Source: Nemopilema nomurai (Eukaryota > Cnidaria > Scyphozoa > Rhizostomeae > Rhizostomatidae). From it: DNA of 64,000 bases. The stretch spans positions 310,001-374,000 of the forward strand of contig ML133453.1 of NCBI GenBank assembly GCA_003864495.1. Direction: 5' to 3'. The notes beneath the pieces were generated by a model, which was not told where the DNA came from, searched no databases, and saw only the letters and a list, made by a program, of their open reading frames with translations. This document shows positions 27,501 through 37,460 of this stretch, one piece after another (the stretch's first letter is position 1; each line of letters begins with the position of its first letter). Made by a program: the position numbers and the translations under genes.

Positions 27501-30500
27501 TGCAATAATTAAAAAGACAGATGTTTTCAGTTTGAACTTTGACATGTTCGTACTCATTTTGGTTTTGCTGAGTTGTCTTTCCCTGACTCAACCGGACGGG
27601 CTTTTACCCGACCCAACCCGACTCTGTCCGACTGGAATCTACCCTTACCGCCACCTTTGCTTAGAACATCTGGTTTCAGCTGCGGTTTGTTGACACGGTA
27701 CTTGCTTTTCCACCCTTTTTACCTACCAATTCTGTTCGCACTTTGACGTGGAACAAAGAGAGGACAGTGTTTTTTTTCGCCGCTCTCTGCAGGATCTTCC
27801 CCAGCCACAGCGATTTGCTCCGCTTCAACTGCTCCGTTGTGAAGTCCATTTGGCAAACAATGTTAATTGTTTTCAACGCCGTCACGCGCAAAGGACCTTG
27901 TAAACACGGGATCAATTGTTAAAGCAAGCTGTGAGCAAGGCCAGCGTTTCGGAGTGGTAGAATTGGCGATGCGAGCAGGTTCTCAGCCCATTTTATCGCT
28001 AGAAAGTAGAATATTGAAAGTTTAAAATACAAGGGAACATTTTGACTTGCCGTTCAAGAATTCGAGTCGGCTGTATTCGCTAGGTCATCGAAACCTTATA
28101 TCATCTCATGGACGAGTTGCTGATTTAGGCCTCTTGAACGTTGTCTAAAGCAAAACATATTGCTTTTGAAGAGGCACACACAAACACCATAAACAATGGA
28201 TTTTCTCAAAAGAATGTTCATTTACTGCATACACGCCGTTCTGTACGAGAAATACTTCAAGAGTTCGGCGATACACGATTCGCAAGTTCTCACCGAATGC
28301 CAAACCATACTTCGTGGCAGGTACAGAGCCTACATCGTGATTATGTATGGCGTTGGAAGCTTGCTTGTCGAAGTGATGTACTTGTGGAAGTTCAAAGGGA
28401 GGTTTTGTGCAGTTTTGAGGAATTTGTGCTATGTTTTTGTACTGTTTTCGTGGGAATTATTGTTCACATGGTTGCTGAGACACACTGGCACATGCCCTGT
28501 TGCATATAGCTCGCGTGAATTTGACTGGGACCTTTTAGTCACCGATCACCTACCATTTTGCTTCGCTTTGTGTTATTATCTAGAATTCCTAGTTATGTAC
28601 GTAAATACAGTAGAAATATCATTCACCTCTTTATTCAAAGAATTCAGTCGAAAGTTTATAAGTTTTTACGAGACTCAAGTGAAGACCAGAATCAACGGGT
28701 GCACAAGCAGTGTGTAGCATCGCAGAAACTCTATGCTGCCTGTGTTTGTATTCGTCTCTAGGCTTAAATAAACAATTCCACGAAGAAAAGTAACGGATTT
28801 TCCAGCGCAAAACACACTGTATCGGAGGAAATCGTTCACATTCTAAGCTGGAGTCGTATCCACCAATCCGGGGCCCACTTGTAAATCCATGGTTGTCCAT
28901 AACGGGATTGGACATAATTGGTTTCAGGTCTACACGCTTTGGAAAAGTCACTGCTCAACTGCTTTTCTTATTTCGTCGCCAAGGGTATTAATCGTGTGCC
29001 TGGATCCTAAACTTCAATCCCAAATACATGTTGAAGCTTTTTGCTGACCGCAGAAATGAAAGCGCGCAAACTTCGCCATCACTGAAATTCTTGTACGGCG
29101 GGGCACAAAGAAGAAACACGAGCTACTTAGGCCCACCACATTCCCCAAATAATTTACTTCTAACCGGATAGCTCGTATTAATTTACTCCTAACAGGATAG
29201 CAGCGTTTCGTAAACTACTAGTTTTTTATAAATATTTTAAGAATGATTTGATGTTCTGGGAACCAGCTAAAGAATTTGATCACCTTGTCACCCGAGTGCT
29301 TTTCCACGCTCTGCATATCATGAATTTTATTCGTTCTTGAGATAAAATTAAAATGTTAATTACATATGAATTTCATTAAGTATAAATTATAAAATTCCTG
29401 CCCAATGTCGTCTTCAAGATTGATTTTGTTATAAATGTTGTGTTGTTGTAGATATATTATTATCATAATTTTATCTTATGAAGTTGGTGAACGTAGATTC
29501 TAAGTCTACTTTTGTTGACTCTGCTGTAAAGGGTACTGCTCAAAGTTATCTCTGATGAATTTTTCATGTAAAATATTATTAAATGAGGATTCTAGCTATT
29601 ATGGCATTTAGGTCATATATATATAAGGTTTAGTGGCTTTTTAATAGCGGATCAACTGCATACGCAGAAGAAAAGTGATACCGAACTAAGACATGAATGC
29701 ATTTTACGTTTAATGGTTAGGGTCTGGGAAAGCTATGCAAACTTCGGCATTGTGATGCTACTACTTTCTGATCTACCACCTGCATTTATTCAAAAGTAAT
29801 GGGCATTGTGTTTGTTTAGCTAGTGCACACCCATACCCGCTCTTCCATGTAACAGCTTTCTTTTGCCAGTGGCCTATTGTCTTCATTGTTATTAGTTTGC
29901 CCGTCAGGGCTTGGGCCCACAGGGCCTAGGTTTTTTGGCCAACCCAAAAGATGATTTAATGACGATAGACAACTTTCGAATACAGCGGTGACGTTAAAAG
30001 AGAAATGGTAACCGAATTGTGGTATTGAGTCACTGAATTGAAGATACCATCTGCATTCAAAATTGAAGTTCATCTGCATTCAAATTTTGGTCCTTGATAC
30101 TGCTTTCGTTGCTGAAGCGAATATTTTCTCTCTTGATTATGGGTCAATGCTTGTTTTTCTGTTTTCTCTCTTCGGTTATTTAATTAAGCGATTTAATGCT
30201 ATTGACTTGAATCATGATATCAGATTATAGTATTAGCATATCTGTTTGAAAAGAATGTCTATTCCCTCTTTGGGCTACTACTCTTTGGTAACCAATAGTG
30301 ACTGATAAACGGCCTTAATAATTCGGAAAATCTGACCTTTCTAAAACCACAGTTAACTTATGTCGACAAAAGCTTAATGTTTGTCAGTAATCATCGATTG
30401 AAACTTTGCCGCAGCAAGAATAATGCAAAATGTGGAATTCACGCAATGAATTGGTGCATCTAATTTTGGATGACTTTGCCATGCAAAAATTAGACCCTAA

Positions 30501-32609
30501 ACGAAAGCAATTAGAGGGCTACCAGTTGCTGGGAAGCAAGTATTAATCCCCAAAGGGGTTTTTAAGCCTCTTATAACCATCCATAGCGACCATATTAGAT
30601 TGTAAGGTTTAGTTGTGCGTTTGATAACGATGGGGGTATTCTTGTATTCAATTTTGTTCAACAATCGAATTGAATGTCGTTGGCAACTACCTACCTCTGC
30701 AGTGGTTAAGACGCGATCACTGACTGGGGAAATTCTTTGCAGGCCTACGAACTTTCAATGTTCTGTTCCCGCAAATCGTTTGAATGGCCATAATTCCTGC
30801 TCTTTATTGACCAGAAGAAATTGCTAAGACCAGATTTCTGCACTGATGGCAAAACAAAAATTATCCGTCATTTTACACTTCCTTCTCATTTGCGTATCTT
30901 GACGGGGTATTTTTTTGCATGAAATCAGGATGGAAGGGATGACAGCGATAAATTGCAATTGATAACAAAGAAGCTGGAAGGATTTACCAGGTGAGTTCTT
31001 CGGTTACATTCACAATCGATTTCTTTACGTTTTAAGTTTAAAAAAGTGGTTGATTATTGATTTTACTTCCATTCTGAATATTTCCATGAGTCTGAACTTT
31101 ACAAATTCAACTACCATCAACAGTTGATAAATACCGCTAACCATACACACTTTGCTTTTTACTCCCTGCAACTTTTACTGTAGTCTTTGGAGACGGTCTT
31201 TTGCTAAAACCTTTATGTGTGTTGTGAGGCAGATATGCAAAACAATCGCCATTAAAAGAACTCTCTTACTGCAACAATTGCAAGCATGATTCAAGCTATT
31301 TCACCAATTTGCAACAATTTTTCCCAACTACGTCATATTTCAAGTATTTTGCAGCCGCACTGTTAATTTTCTTCATTTCCGCAAAGCGACAGTCATTTGG
31401 CCTTCGTCTTTTCAAGTTTCAAAAATCGTTGCCGCATGTAGCACCCATTACCAAATATCATTGTAATCTCTTCAATCTAATTTTTTGCAGAGAATACTTC
31501 CCAATTGAAGAACTTACTCAAAGACCACTCCCAGAGGGCGTCAATCCGTCGAGATTAGAGTCCTACCTCTCTAATGAAGATTTCTACGTGAGTAATCAGT
31601 TTTTGGTAGGCTAGGGTCATTTAGCTTTGTGCCGTGCTAGCAGGTCAAATGATTGATCCAGTTCCATGGCATTCTCTATTCTCACAACATTTCAATTAAA
31701 GAGGGTGCACATAGTGGTGGTGGTCGTGAATGCCAAGTTCAAAACAGTCAGTTAATTGCAGGACAACAGTCTTACTGCGAAAGCTTTCAAAATTCACGAG
31801 GCTGTGTCAGGTCATTGCTTTCCAAAACAGATTGGGATGTTTAGTCATTTCATCTAATGGATAGGGGTTTCTACGAGCACTCTAGCACAAATCTCGTATT
31901 TGCTGGAGGTCATAGGTAATTTTGAAAAAATTTTATAAGGCTTTCCAAGAAGTATTTGGTATTTGTAGACCTAAATGTCAAGTAAGCAGTTTCCATTGAT
32001 TTTTTTGTTCGCGAAATGCGATCGAGGAAGCAACTGTTGATACTGCTTGGCCTGATCTATTGATTAATCCTGTTTTGATAAACAAGAAATGGTCAAGGAA
32101 CCGAGGTGGTAAAAACCTCACAACGAACTATGTTTGCTGGAATGGGAGGCTGGTTTTCTAGGTAACAGGAAAGAGAGGCTATTTCAATTTGCCTCTCCGA
32201 AAACAGAATTATTTAGTTGCTTCTTTCGGTGAGTATTAGGTCTACAGCACCATGTCACACAGAAGAATTTGTTTGGTCTCCAGGCTATGAAAGCCGAGGA
32301 AATCAATTAATGATTAGACAGGCATGATTTTTGAATATGGAGCCACCAGTATATAAATTTTGTGTTGTGTCACATTCAGAAGGTTGTCTTTAAACATATG
32401 TTTGTTCTGGGAGGGTGGAACGATATGGCGAGAAGCTGTAAGGTTTTGCCCTAAGAAAGTTTCAAAGCCTTGAACAACAATGTCGATGACATAGAGGAGT
32501 ACCAGTTTTTCCTCTCTTACAGGACATCTTTCAAATGGATCGTGAAGAATTCAAAAAGTTACCTGGTTGGCGGAAAGATAACCTGAAGAGAAGTGTTGAC
32601 CTATACTAG
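9291..32609 (+). CDS. SVIL: Supervillin homolog, multi-exon (gelsolin repeats plus villin headpiece)
   Basis: Supervillin is a membrane-associated actin- and myosin-II-binding scaffold of the villin/gelsolin superfamily. Traced coding exons: 9291-9722, 10456-13902, 14528-14657, 14995-15049, 15181-15354, 15693-15829, 16113-16254, 16695-16843, 17263-17667, 18319-18544, 18950-19149, optional 19298-19384, 19472-19548, 20554-20588, 20922-20997, 22148-22285, 23332-23459, 23996-24154, 24578-24727, 25075-25193, 30929-30990, 31491-31587, 32523-32609 (TAG). All junctions are GT-AG with matching phase. The coding total is about 2,200 codons, close to the long vertebrate isoform. Landmarks shared with vertebrate supervillin include [39 protein letters not shown] and RPLPEGV. 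The N-terminal half is disordered, as in the family. The start codon is unresolved, and the frame breaks once near 10945-11036. Confidence 0.93.
10456..13902 (+). CDS. SVIL: Supervillin large exon: disordered N-terminal half
   Basis: This 3.4-kb exon encodes a Ser/Glu/Lys-rich, largely disordered region, the position held by the myosin-II and F-actin binding segments in vertebrate supervillin. The frame entering at 10456 ends at a TGA (11028-11030), and the continuing frame is open from 10949 on. An indel, a frameshift or a short intron therefore lies between. Internal repeats are visible: a basic motif of the type KTxTxGI at about 12730-12777, 12928-12970 and (RPFTISGI) 13382-13408, plus LKQRLLE at 12839 and LKQRFLQ at 13292. 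The segment with [10 protein letters not shown] before LKQRF is acidic. The donor gtaagt at 13903 leaves phase 2. Confidence 0.85.
14528..15354 (+). CDS. SVIL: Supervillin linker exons before the gelsolin repeats
   Basis: Three exons: 14528-14657, 14995-15049 and 15181-15354. The first encodes RPQRKKR and [13 protein letters not shown], closely matching the vertebrate stretch [21 protein letters not shown]. The third ends in NLLLKIKG, joining GRRHVQ of the next exon as in vertebrates (LMLLQIKGRRHVQ). Phases match across the introns (2, 0, 1, 1). This is the conserved bridge between the disordered half and the folded repeats. Confidence 0.88.
15466..15614. repeat. CTTT microsatellite in a supervillin intron
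   Basis: About 150 bp of imperfect (CTTT)n with interspersed CTTTG and longer T runs, inside the intron 15355-15692. It lies about 80 bases before the acceptor at 15691-15692, so it adds a long pyrimidine-rich tract upstream of that acceptor. Slippage-prone and likely length-polymorphic. Confidence 0.9.
15693..16843 (+). CDS. SVIL: Supervillin exons: first gelsolin-like repeat
   Basis: Exons 15693-15829, 16113-16254 and 16695-16843. The first reads [12 protein letters not shown], then an [10 protein letters not shown] strand and LFCWNG followed by NVIEKAK, the classic gelsolin-repeat layout. It aligns with the human GRRHVQ to NVIEKAK segment. The second continues [18 protein letters not shown], matching human ASELATLIQTKRELGCRA. 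The third is an acidic linker (ETDDDEEYE) leading to the next repeat. Confidence 0.93.
17263..17667 (+). CDS. SVIL: Supervillin exon: gelsolin-like repeat with VYVWIG strand
   Basis: A single 135-codon exon (phase 0 both ends). It encodes [17 protein letters not shown] and then [12 protein letters not shown], equivalent to human VFDFGSEVYVWHGKE. It closes with [12 protein letters not shown], matching human FKEKFLDW. Between them is a Ser/Arg-rich insert with an HHHH run and several basic RK/S sites (KQSINRKLS) that may be a surface loop. Its end, GELTQ, precedes the next repeat. Confidence 0.92.
18319..19149 (+). CDS. SVIL: Supervillin exons: middle gelsolin-like repeat
   Basis: Exons 18319-18544 and 18950-19149 (phase 1 junction). 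They encode [22 protein letters not shown] and [18 protein letters not shown], followed by DEERGPH. Human supervillin has VDVWHILE, DAYVVKWKFMVSTA, CVYFFWQGRHSTVSEKG and DEERGAQ in the same order. This repeat packs in the severin/gelsolin-type core that contacts partners; its actin binding is uncertain because supervillin repeats are divergent. Confidence 0.92.
19298..19384 (+). CDS. SVIL: Candidate 87-bp cassette exon within supervillin
   Basis: Between the exon ending DEERGPH and the exon starting [11 protein letters not shown] lies an 87-bp open segment. It has a good acceptor (ttctcgcag) and a donor (gtaatc). It is phase 0 on both sides, so including or skipping it keeps the frame. It would add 29 residues ([20 protein letters not shown] and nine more). 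The vertebrate protein joins the flanking exons directly, so this is either a lineage-specific alternative exon or chance. RNA evidence is absent. Confidence 0.4.
19472..22285 (+). CDS. SVIL: Supervillin exons: fourth gelsolin-like repeat
   Basis: Exons 19472-19548, 20554-20588, 20922-20997 and 22148-22285, with phases 2, 1, 2, 2. The products are [19 protein letters not shown], a basic RKTKTDK linker, [16 protein letters not shown] and [20 protein letters not shown]. Human counterparts are [28 protein letters not shown] and MVVLNVNKALIYLWHGCKA. The 35-bp exon at 20554 is very small and easily missed by gene finders. Confidence 0.92.
23332..25193 (+). CDS. SVIL: Supervillin exons: fifth and sixth gelsolin-like repeats
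   Basis: Exons 23332-23459, 23996-24154, 24578-24727 and 25075-25193. They read [16 protein letters not shown] (human EGSEPLGFWDALGRRD), then [22 protein letters not shown] (human MPFLQEDLYS), [14 protein letters not shown] (human EVYLWQGWWP), [15 protein letters not shown] and [18 protein letters not shown] (human LIHAGLEPLTFTNMFPSW). Strong colinear identity makes this the most diagnostic block for supervillin rather than villin or gelsolin. Confidence 0.95.
25194..30928. other. 5.7-kb intron of supervillin before the headpiece exons
   Basis: The largest intron traced, from donor gttggt to acceptor atcag. It is mostly AT-rich with short open frames. 26190-26300 is a locally GC-richer patch with an imperfect inverted motif (gggggcaaatggc / gcccccaagc), possibly an old short repeat. 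27560-27720 holds several CCCGAC/CCGACT copies. The long open frame at 28196-28717 is listed separately. No recognisable transposase or reverse transcriptase was seen. Confidence 0.7.
28196..28717 (+). CDS. Intronic 173-codon open frame, unknown protein
   Basis: An uninterrupted ATG-to-TAG frame on the supervillin strand. The ATG sits in good context (aacaATGg). AATAAA follows the stop at about 28766-28771. The predicted product is hydrophobic, with membrane-like stretches around residues 48-60 ([19 protein letters not shown]), 74-95 and 122-140, and it has nine Cys. A second overlapping frame is also largely open, so low stop density alone could explain its length. It could be a nested orphan gene, a relic of a mobile element or chance. 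I recognise no family. Confidence 0.25.
   Translation: MDFLKRMFIYCIHAVLYEKYFKSSAIHDSQVLTECQTILRGRYRAYIVIMYGVGSLLVEVMYLWKFKGRFCAVLRNLCYVFVLFSWELLFTWLLRHTGTCPVAYSSREFDWDLLVTDHLPFCFALCYYLEFLVMYVNTVEISFTSLFKEFSRKFISFYETQVKTRINGCTSSV
30929..32609 (+). CDS. SVIL: Supervillin C-terminal exons: villin headpiece
   Basis: Exons 30929-30990, 31491-31587 and 32523-32609 (phases 2, 0; stop TAG 32607-32609). The headpiece reads [20 protein letters not shown], then [11 protein letters not shown] and [20 protein letters not shown]. It keeps the headpiece signature (PLPEGVD-like turn, LPxW, hydrophobic core). The chain ends KRSVDLY where actin-binding headpieces end in a K-rich segment with GLF. Loss of the GLF end suggests altered F-actin contact; human supervillin headpiece is itself reported to be a poor actin binder. 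Confidence 0.95.
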
Positions 32610-33894
32610 AAGTTTACGCAATTCAAAGGAGAGTGTCTGCAACTGGAGAGAGGCACCACGTGGCGCGTTGGTTCACTGAGACTTCTTAGTTTCAGCCTCG
32701 TACCAGTTTTCTAAACAGAGGCATGTCTAGTTCAATTACACAAAATACACTGCACTCGACATTTAGGTTTACCAGAAGCCATTTCGCACTGGACTGGTAA
32801 AAATCTGGTTGCATTGATTATTGGATGCAACACTATAATTAACATTCTAGTACAAATAATACCAAATGGCTGCACAAATTACAATCGTGGTAAACAGAGT
32901 TTTATGTTAGATGTAGTTATGGTCGCTCATTCTCAGCTACGTATGGTATCTTTTCTTAGATGTTAGTATATTGCCAGGCCTGTTACCGAAACATTTCTAA
33001 ACAATACCTATTCTGTTTTAGAAAACATTGAAATTTTTAGTAAAGCCATTTTGTGTCCATCTAGGACCGATTTGCGTAGTGAATTGTAAATGGCCCTCTC
33101 AAAAACTTTTGAGCATGGTTCAAAAATTCTAAGTCGCTGTGTAAGCATATATTCAAGATCATGCCAAGAGCCCTGCGGAGTAACTCGACCGTTGCCCACT
33201 ATTTCTTTCCCTTTCACTTCAGACTCATGCCACGCCAGCAAGATGCACTTTTTAACCTAACAGACCCCATTTTGTTATTTTCTGTGTACCATTTCCTGCC
33301 ACCCTCCTTGGGTGGGTTTGTGTACTGTACACTTATTCACTGTGCGCATATGCATGAAATTTCCTTGGGTGTGCCAAAAACAACATGGGCACGCTGATAT
33401 TGTTACGTCATAAAGCACTGTTTGTATATACTTGCTCCTGCATAATGCCATTTGGTTACAGAAAAGTATTAATGATTAAGAGCTTGTGTTCGGGCTCTGT
33501 GCACAAAATAGTTTCTTTAATCTTTTCTTAGCAGTAGATAGTTTCCCTGATATTATATGAACAGTCTTTGTATAGCCGTATTTGCCTTTGTAATATACCT
33601 TCCTGAAAGTTGTTTAATCAATTTTCCATCAAATAATTTGAATTCCATCACTACCTGGTGACTTCAGGATTACATACAAGTTCTTTTGGAAATTTTGACG
33701 AAAGCTTTAATTTCGAAATGGCCAAAATGTTGTATGGTCAGCACATGTTATTATGTTGTTAAATAGAAGTTAAGTTATTTTTCTAAGATTTGTCATTCAC
33801 CAGGATTTTACTTTGTATATTGCTTTACAACAGAACCGTTGGTGGATAATTTCGTTGTTTCTCGGAACCTGAGTATTTATATCACAAACGTTAT

Positions 33895-33900
33895 AATAAA
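33895..33900 (+). terminator. Candidate poly(A) signal of supervillin
   Basis: Canonical AATAAA about 1.29 kb after the supervillin stop codon. It is the nearest canonical hexamer I saw on the plus strand. No transcript end is available to confirm use. Confidence 0.4.
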
Positions 33901-35368
33901 GCTTTTATTTAATGAAATCGAAAGTCGCGTTTACACGTGTTGGCACTCCCTCTGTCCCAATGTGTGGGTACATGTTGTCATCTGTTTCGTTCATCCAAAG
34001 AAATTCTGGAAGTCGTACTGGAAGACAATGCCTCGATGAGAATTTCTTCTGAGCTTGTAGAATCCTGAGAATTTCAGGATATGCTACGCTACTATTTCAG
34101 GGTTATTACCAAGACTACCATTTATGGGTAATTTTTAGCACTTTAGCTTTGGTCCCGTTTGATTGTGACTGAACCCTCCCTGCCTGGCCTTAATGGGGGG
34201 TACTCCCCCGGGGGCTCATGAGGTGCATTCATCCAGATAAGGCAAAAAAGAGATTCTTTTGGTGTAAAATATTGAATCAAAGATTTTACTTGATACAGTC
34301 TTTTTGCGAAAATGTGTCTATGGTAACGGTCACAAAAAGAAAACTTTCCGTTGTTGCTCATGTACATGCCTGTTTCTGAACGGATCTCGATAAATTCTGA
34401 GGACATTGAATTATCATTATGATCAGTGCACTGCACTTGCATTCATTTCGATCCCCAATCCATTATTATTAAAATTGGCTCTCTCTCAGTAGTTAAGCAT
34501 GGATGATGCCAAAAAAATATCGTCAGCTTTACGTTATATAATTTATAAAAAGCAGAGTATTAGGACCAGAGTAGTCAATACAACTGATCCTATCTTGGGT
34601 CACTCTAACTCTTTCCTCAAAATTACAAAGCAGTCGATTTGGTTAAACTCTCTGTATTATCTAGATAATTATTTGTTTTCTTAAAATTTGTTTTTAGGCG
34701 TGCAATATTTCTCATCGCTTAAATTCATATCACTTTCTTTGTTGACCGCTGTGATTTACTGATGTAATGAGGCTTAAGTTAAATCTTTATTGGCATTATA
34801 TTAGCAGCTTTTTAGGCAGGAAAAAATACACTTAATTTCCCTATTTGTTTTGGAGAAGGCACGCCTAAAAATTTCATCTTTTTTTGTACCGTACAGTGGC
34901 TTTCAAGAATACCAAAAAGGCTGTTGGCAAATTTTGATAAAAAGGCGAATACTAAAAAAGGCATTATTGACAGTCTATCACTTCGAGCAAGAAAAATTTA
35001 TTGAAAGGTGCCATTTTTTAACATATAAGGCAAGGTGATTTTCGCATTTAACAATCTGTGGTTGTCTCCAGTCAAAACAACATCAACACCGAGAGAGCAA
35101 GGAGCCACAATTCGGATCCAGTCCCCCATTCCGGCATTGACCGTCGCTGAGGACGGAGAAAGTGTGGAAGCTGTAACCCATAAAGAAATCAATGGTGGTC
35201 AATTTCTCCCATTTGGATACCTAAAACGGAAGAACTAGAGAGTTTCGCTATCATTTTTGCGTCCCATATGGGAAAGCTCTGAAGATTTAGTTAAGTTGTT
35301 TATTTTTAGAGGAAGCACCGAGAACTGGTAATTTAGGCCAGCAAATCGTGCTCCAGCAGGTGTCTCTA

Positions 35369-35416
35369 ATGCGCAGACGCATGTTTGTTACCCAGGAAAA
35401 CCAGCCGAATGCTTGA
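35369..35416 (+). promoter_or_regulatory. Candidate uORF in the YLPM1 5' leader
   Basis: A 15-codon open frame (MRRRMFVTQENQPNA) with two in-frame ATGs ends at TGA 18 bases before the YLPM1 start at 35435. If the transcript includes this segment, the uORF could dampen translation of the main frame. An alternative acceptor (ctccagcag, ending 35360) lies just upstream, so splicing might begin this exon there. Confidence 0.4.
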
Positions 35417-35434
35417 AGATCACAGAAATTCAAT

Positions 35435-37460
35435 ATGAACCCATTCCTACCACACCACAACCAAGGATTCCCTCAATTCCAACCTCAATATCAGCAGCAG
35501 AATTTTCAAGGTGCCGCCGCAAGACCAGCTTATCCTGTTTCAAATCCATTGCAAGGATGGACCCCAGGGTATGTTATGCCTGGATTTCCACTTCAGTTCC
35601 AGACAGGACATGTAGGGTATCAAGTCCCTATGCAGCAACAGCAGGCTAGCCAAGCCACCATACAAACCACTGACAGTAAAGCACCCCCATTACCCAAGTC
35701 CAATCCTCCAAAAGAAGTGGCCCCCTTGCCACCCCCGCCTGATGATATCCCACGAGCCCCAGTGCCACCACCTCCTGAAGATGAACCCTCTGGAATTGGA
35801 GGATGGCAAGGAGGACGTTCAAGCAATGAGCTGATAAGTCAATCTTTTAAATCAAATTTAGGTATGAGCATTGCTGATGCCAATGAAGGTGAGCAGAAGA
35901 GCATGAATGTTAATTATAAAAAAGCCATAAGCTCTTTGGCAGTGTCTAAACAGCTTGCAAATACAAATGATGATCTCTCGATTTTGAATAAACAGCTTTT
36001 ACAATTAGAAACACAAATGAAGAAGTATCAATCTGAATATGAAAAATGGTTTAAAGAATTTTCTGCTTGGAGAAAGCAACATGAGAATCACCCTGACCAA
36101 AAGCAGTACATCGAATATCAACAGAAGTATCAGAAGATGATTGAGCAGCAGCAACAAGCTCTTAAAGAGCAGTATATAGAGTTACAAAACCGTATAAAAG
36201 TAAAAAAGATGGGAGGTATGGACATTGAAGTTGAAAAGCAACACAGTAAACCAGTTACCTATATCAGTAATCACCAGACAGAGAGCTCCATTGTTGGCCA
36301 AAATACAAGTATAAGACAGGCTGTAGTAAATAATGCACAAATATCGATGTCAAGAAGCAATTTAATACCCCATAGCCAAGGAAATGTGCAAGGGACCCCA
36401 ATGTCAAATTTTGCACCAGGCTTTCAAAGACAAGTCAATGTGTCATATACCCACACAGATACTAGCATGCAAGGAGCAGTAAACCAAAGTCAAGCAGGAA
36501 TTTCAGAGTCTGCCTACAGAAAACCATTTCCACAACAAAGTTATCAATCTTTACCTCGGGCAGAGCCAATAACATCAAGTCAGCAAATGCAGAATGATTT
36601 TGCCAATAGGGTGCCAAGTGGTACAGTCCAAAACCAGTATCAAGCAAGATATCAAGAAATGGAAGGAACTCAAGAAAATAACCAGAAATATCCAAATCAA
36701 ATGCAGCAGAACCAGCTAGAGGCTGGGAATATTCCAAGATTCCATCACCCAAGGTTTGATGTAAGGCCTCAAAACACACAACTGTCTAGCTCATCAGGAC
36801 ATCATCCCCAGCAATTACGAGGACAGTCCCCACGAATGGCTAACCAACAAAGCCCATCTCAGACACCTTTTGGAAACCAACCCAGAGAACAAGTAGTGCC
36901 ACAGACAGAGCATCAATTTTCTCATGTTAGACATACAGGCCCAAGACCAATAAGACCTGGTAGTCAGTCATTGCAAAACAGATTTCAAGAACCGAGGTTC
37001 CAAAATAGAGCACAAGCAAGACCTGTAAGACCACAGCAGCCAAGATTTGCTTCACAAGCAAATCAACCCAATCAAAGTCAGTTTCAACCCAACAGCAATC
37101 TACCTGAGTCTCCAAGAAACACTCGGATGCCCATACCATCTTCTTTGCAGAAGCAATCACCTTTTGCTGCAAACAACAGAGCACAAACAAGTGCTAATAC
37201 GCCTTCAAGAATACCATCCTTGATGTCACAAGATATTCCAAAGAAATTTTATTATGATGATGCCATTGAAGATGGTGCCAACAAGAAGGCGGGCAACCTG
37301 CAAATGCAGACAGAACAAAATGATCAAAGCTATAGACCAAATCAAAGTACAGGCATGTATCAGGAATTTGAGAACAACAAAAATACAAATAGAAATGCAG
37401 CCGGTGAGGACTTTACAAGTGATGATGTATCAACCTTTGAATGGGAGGCTGAGGCAGAAG
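35435..37460 (+). CDS. YLPM1: YLPM1 exon 1: Pro-rich, coiled coil, Gln/Asn-rich
   Basis: The product begins MNPFLPHHNQGFPQFQPQYQ, Gln/Pro-rich as in YLPM1. About residues 85-120 form a proline run (VAPLPPPPDDIPRAPVPPPP) of WW/SH3-ligand type, ending GIGGWQGG. About residues 180-265 form a coiled coil (LNKQLLQLETQMKKY, then EKWFKEFSAWRKQHENH and EQQQQALKEQY). The remainder is low-complexity, rich in Gln, Asn, Pro and Arg and prone to condensate-type interactions. The exon ends at a gtatgc donor, phase 1. Confidence 0.9.

Larger units (their letters stand above)
32610..35434. other. Supervillin 3' flank and YLPM1 upstream region
   Basis: No coding exon is supported. An AATAAA at 33895-33900 is the first clear poly(A) signal after the supervillin stop, implying a 3' UTR of about 1.3 kb if used. 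34180-34220 has a GC-rich patch with ggggggtactccccc, a small palindrome of the type found in dispersed repeats. 35050-35200 is GC-richer and open in one frame but has no supported start; it may be a promoter or 5' UTR of YLPM1. Confidence 0.5.

Noticed and set aside
27948..28075. tRNA-derived SINE head (gagtggtagaa ... aattcgagtc)
   Set aside because: Box-like motifs are about 110 bases apart and no cloverleaf or tail is seen.
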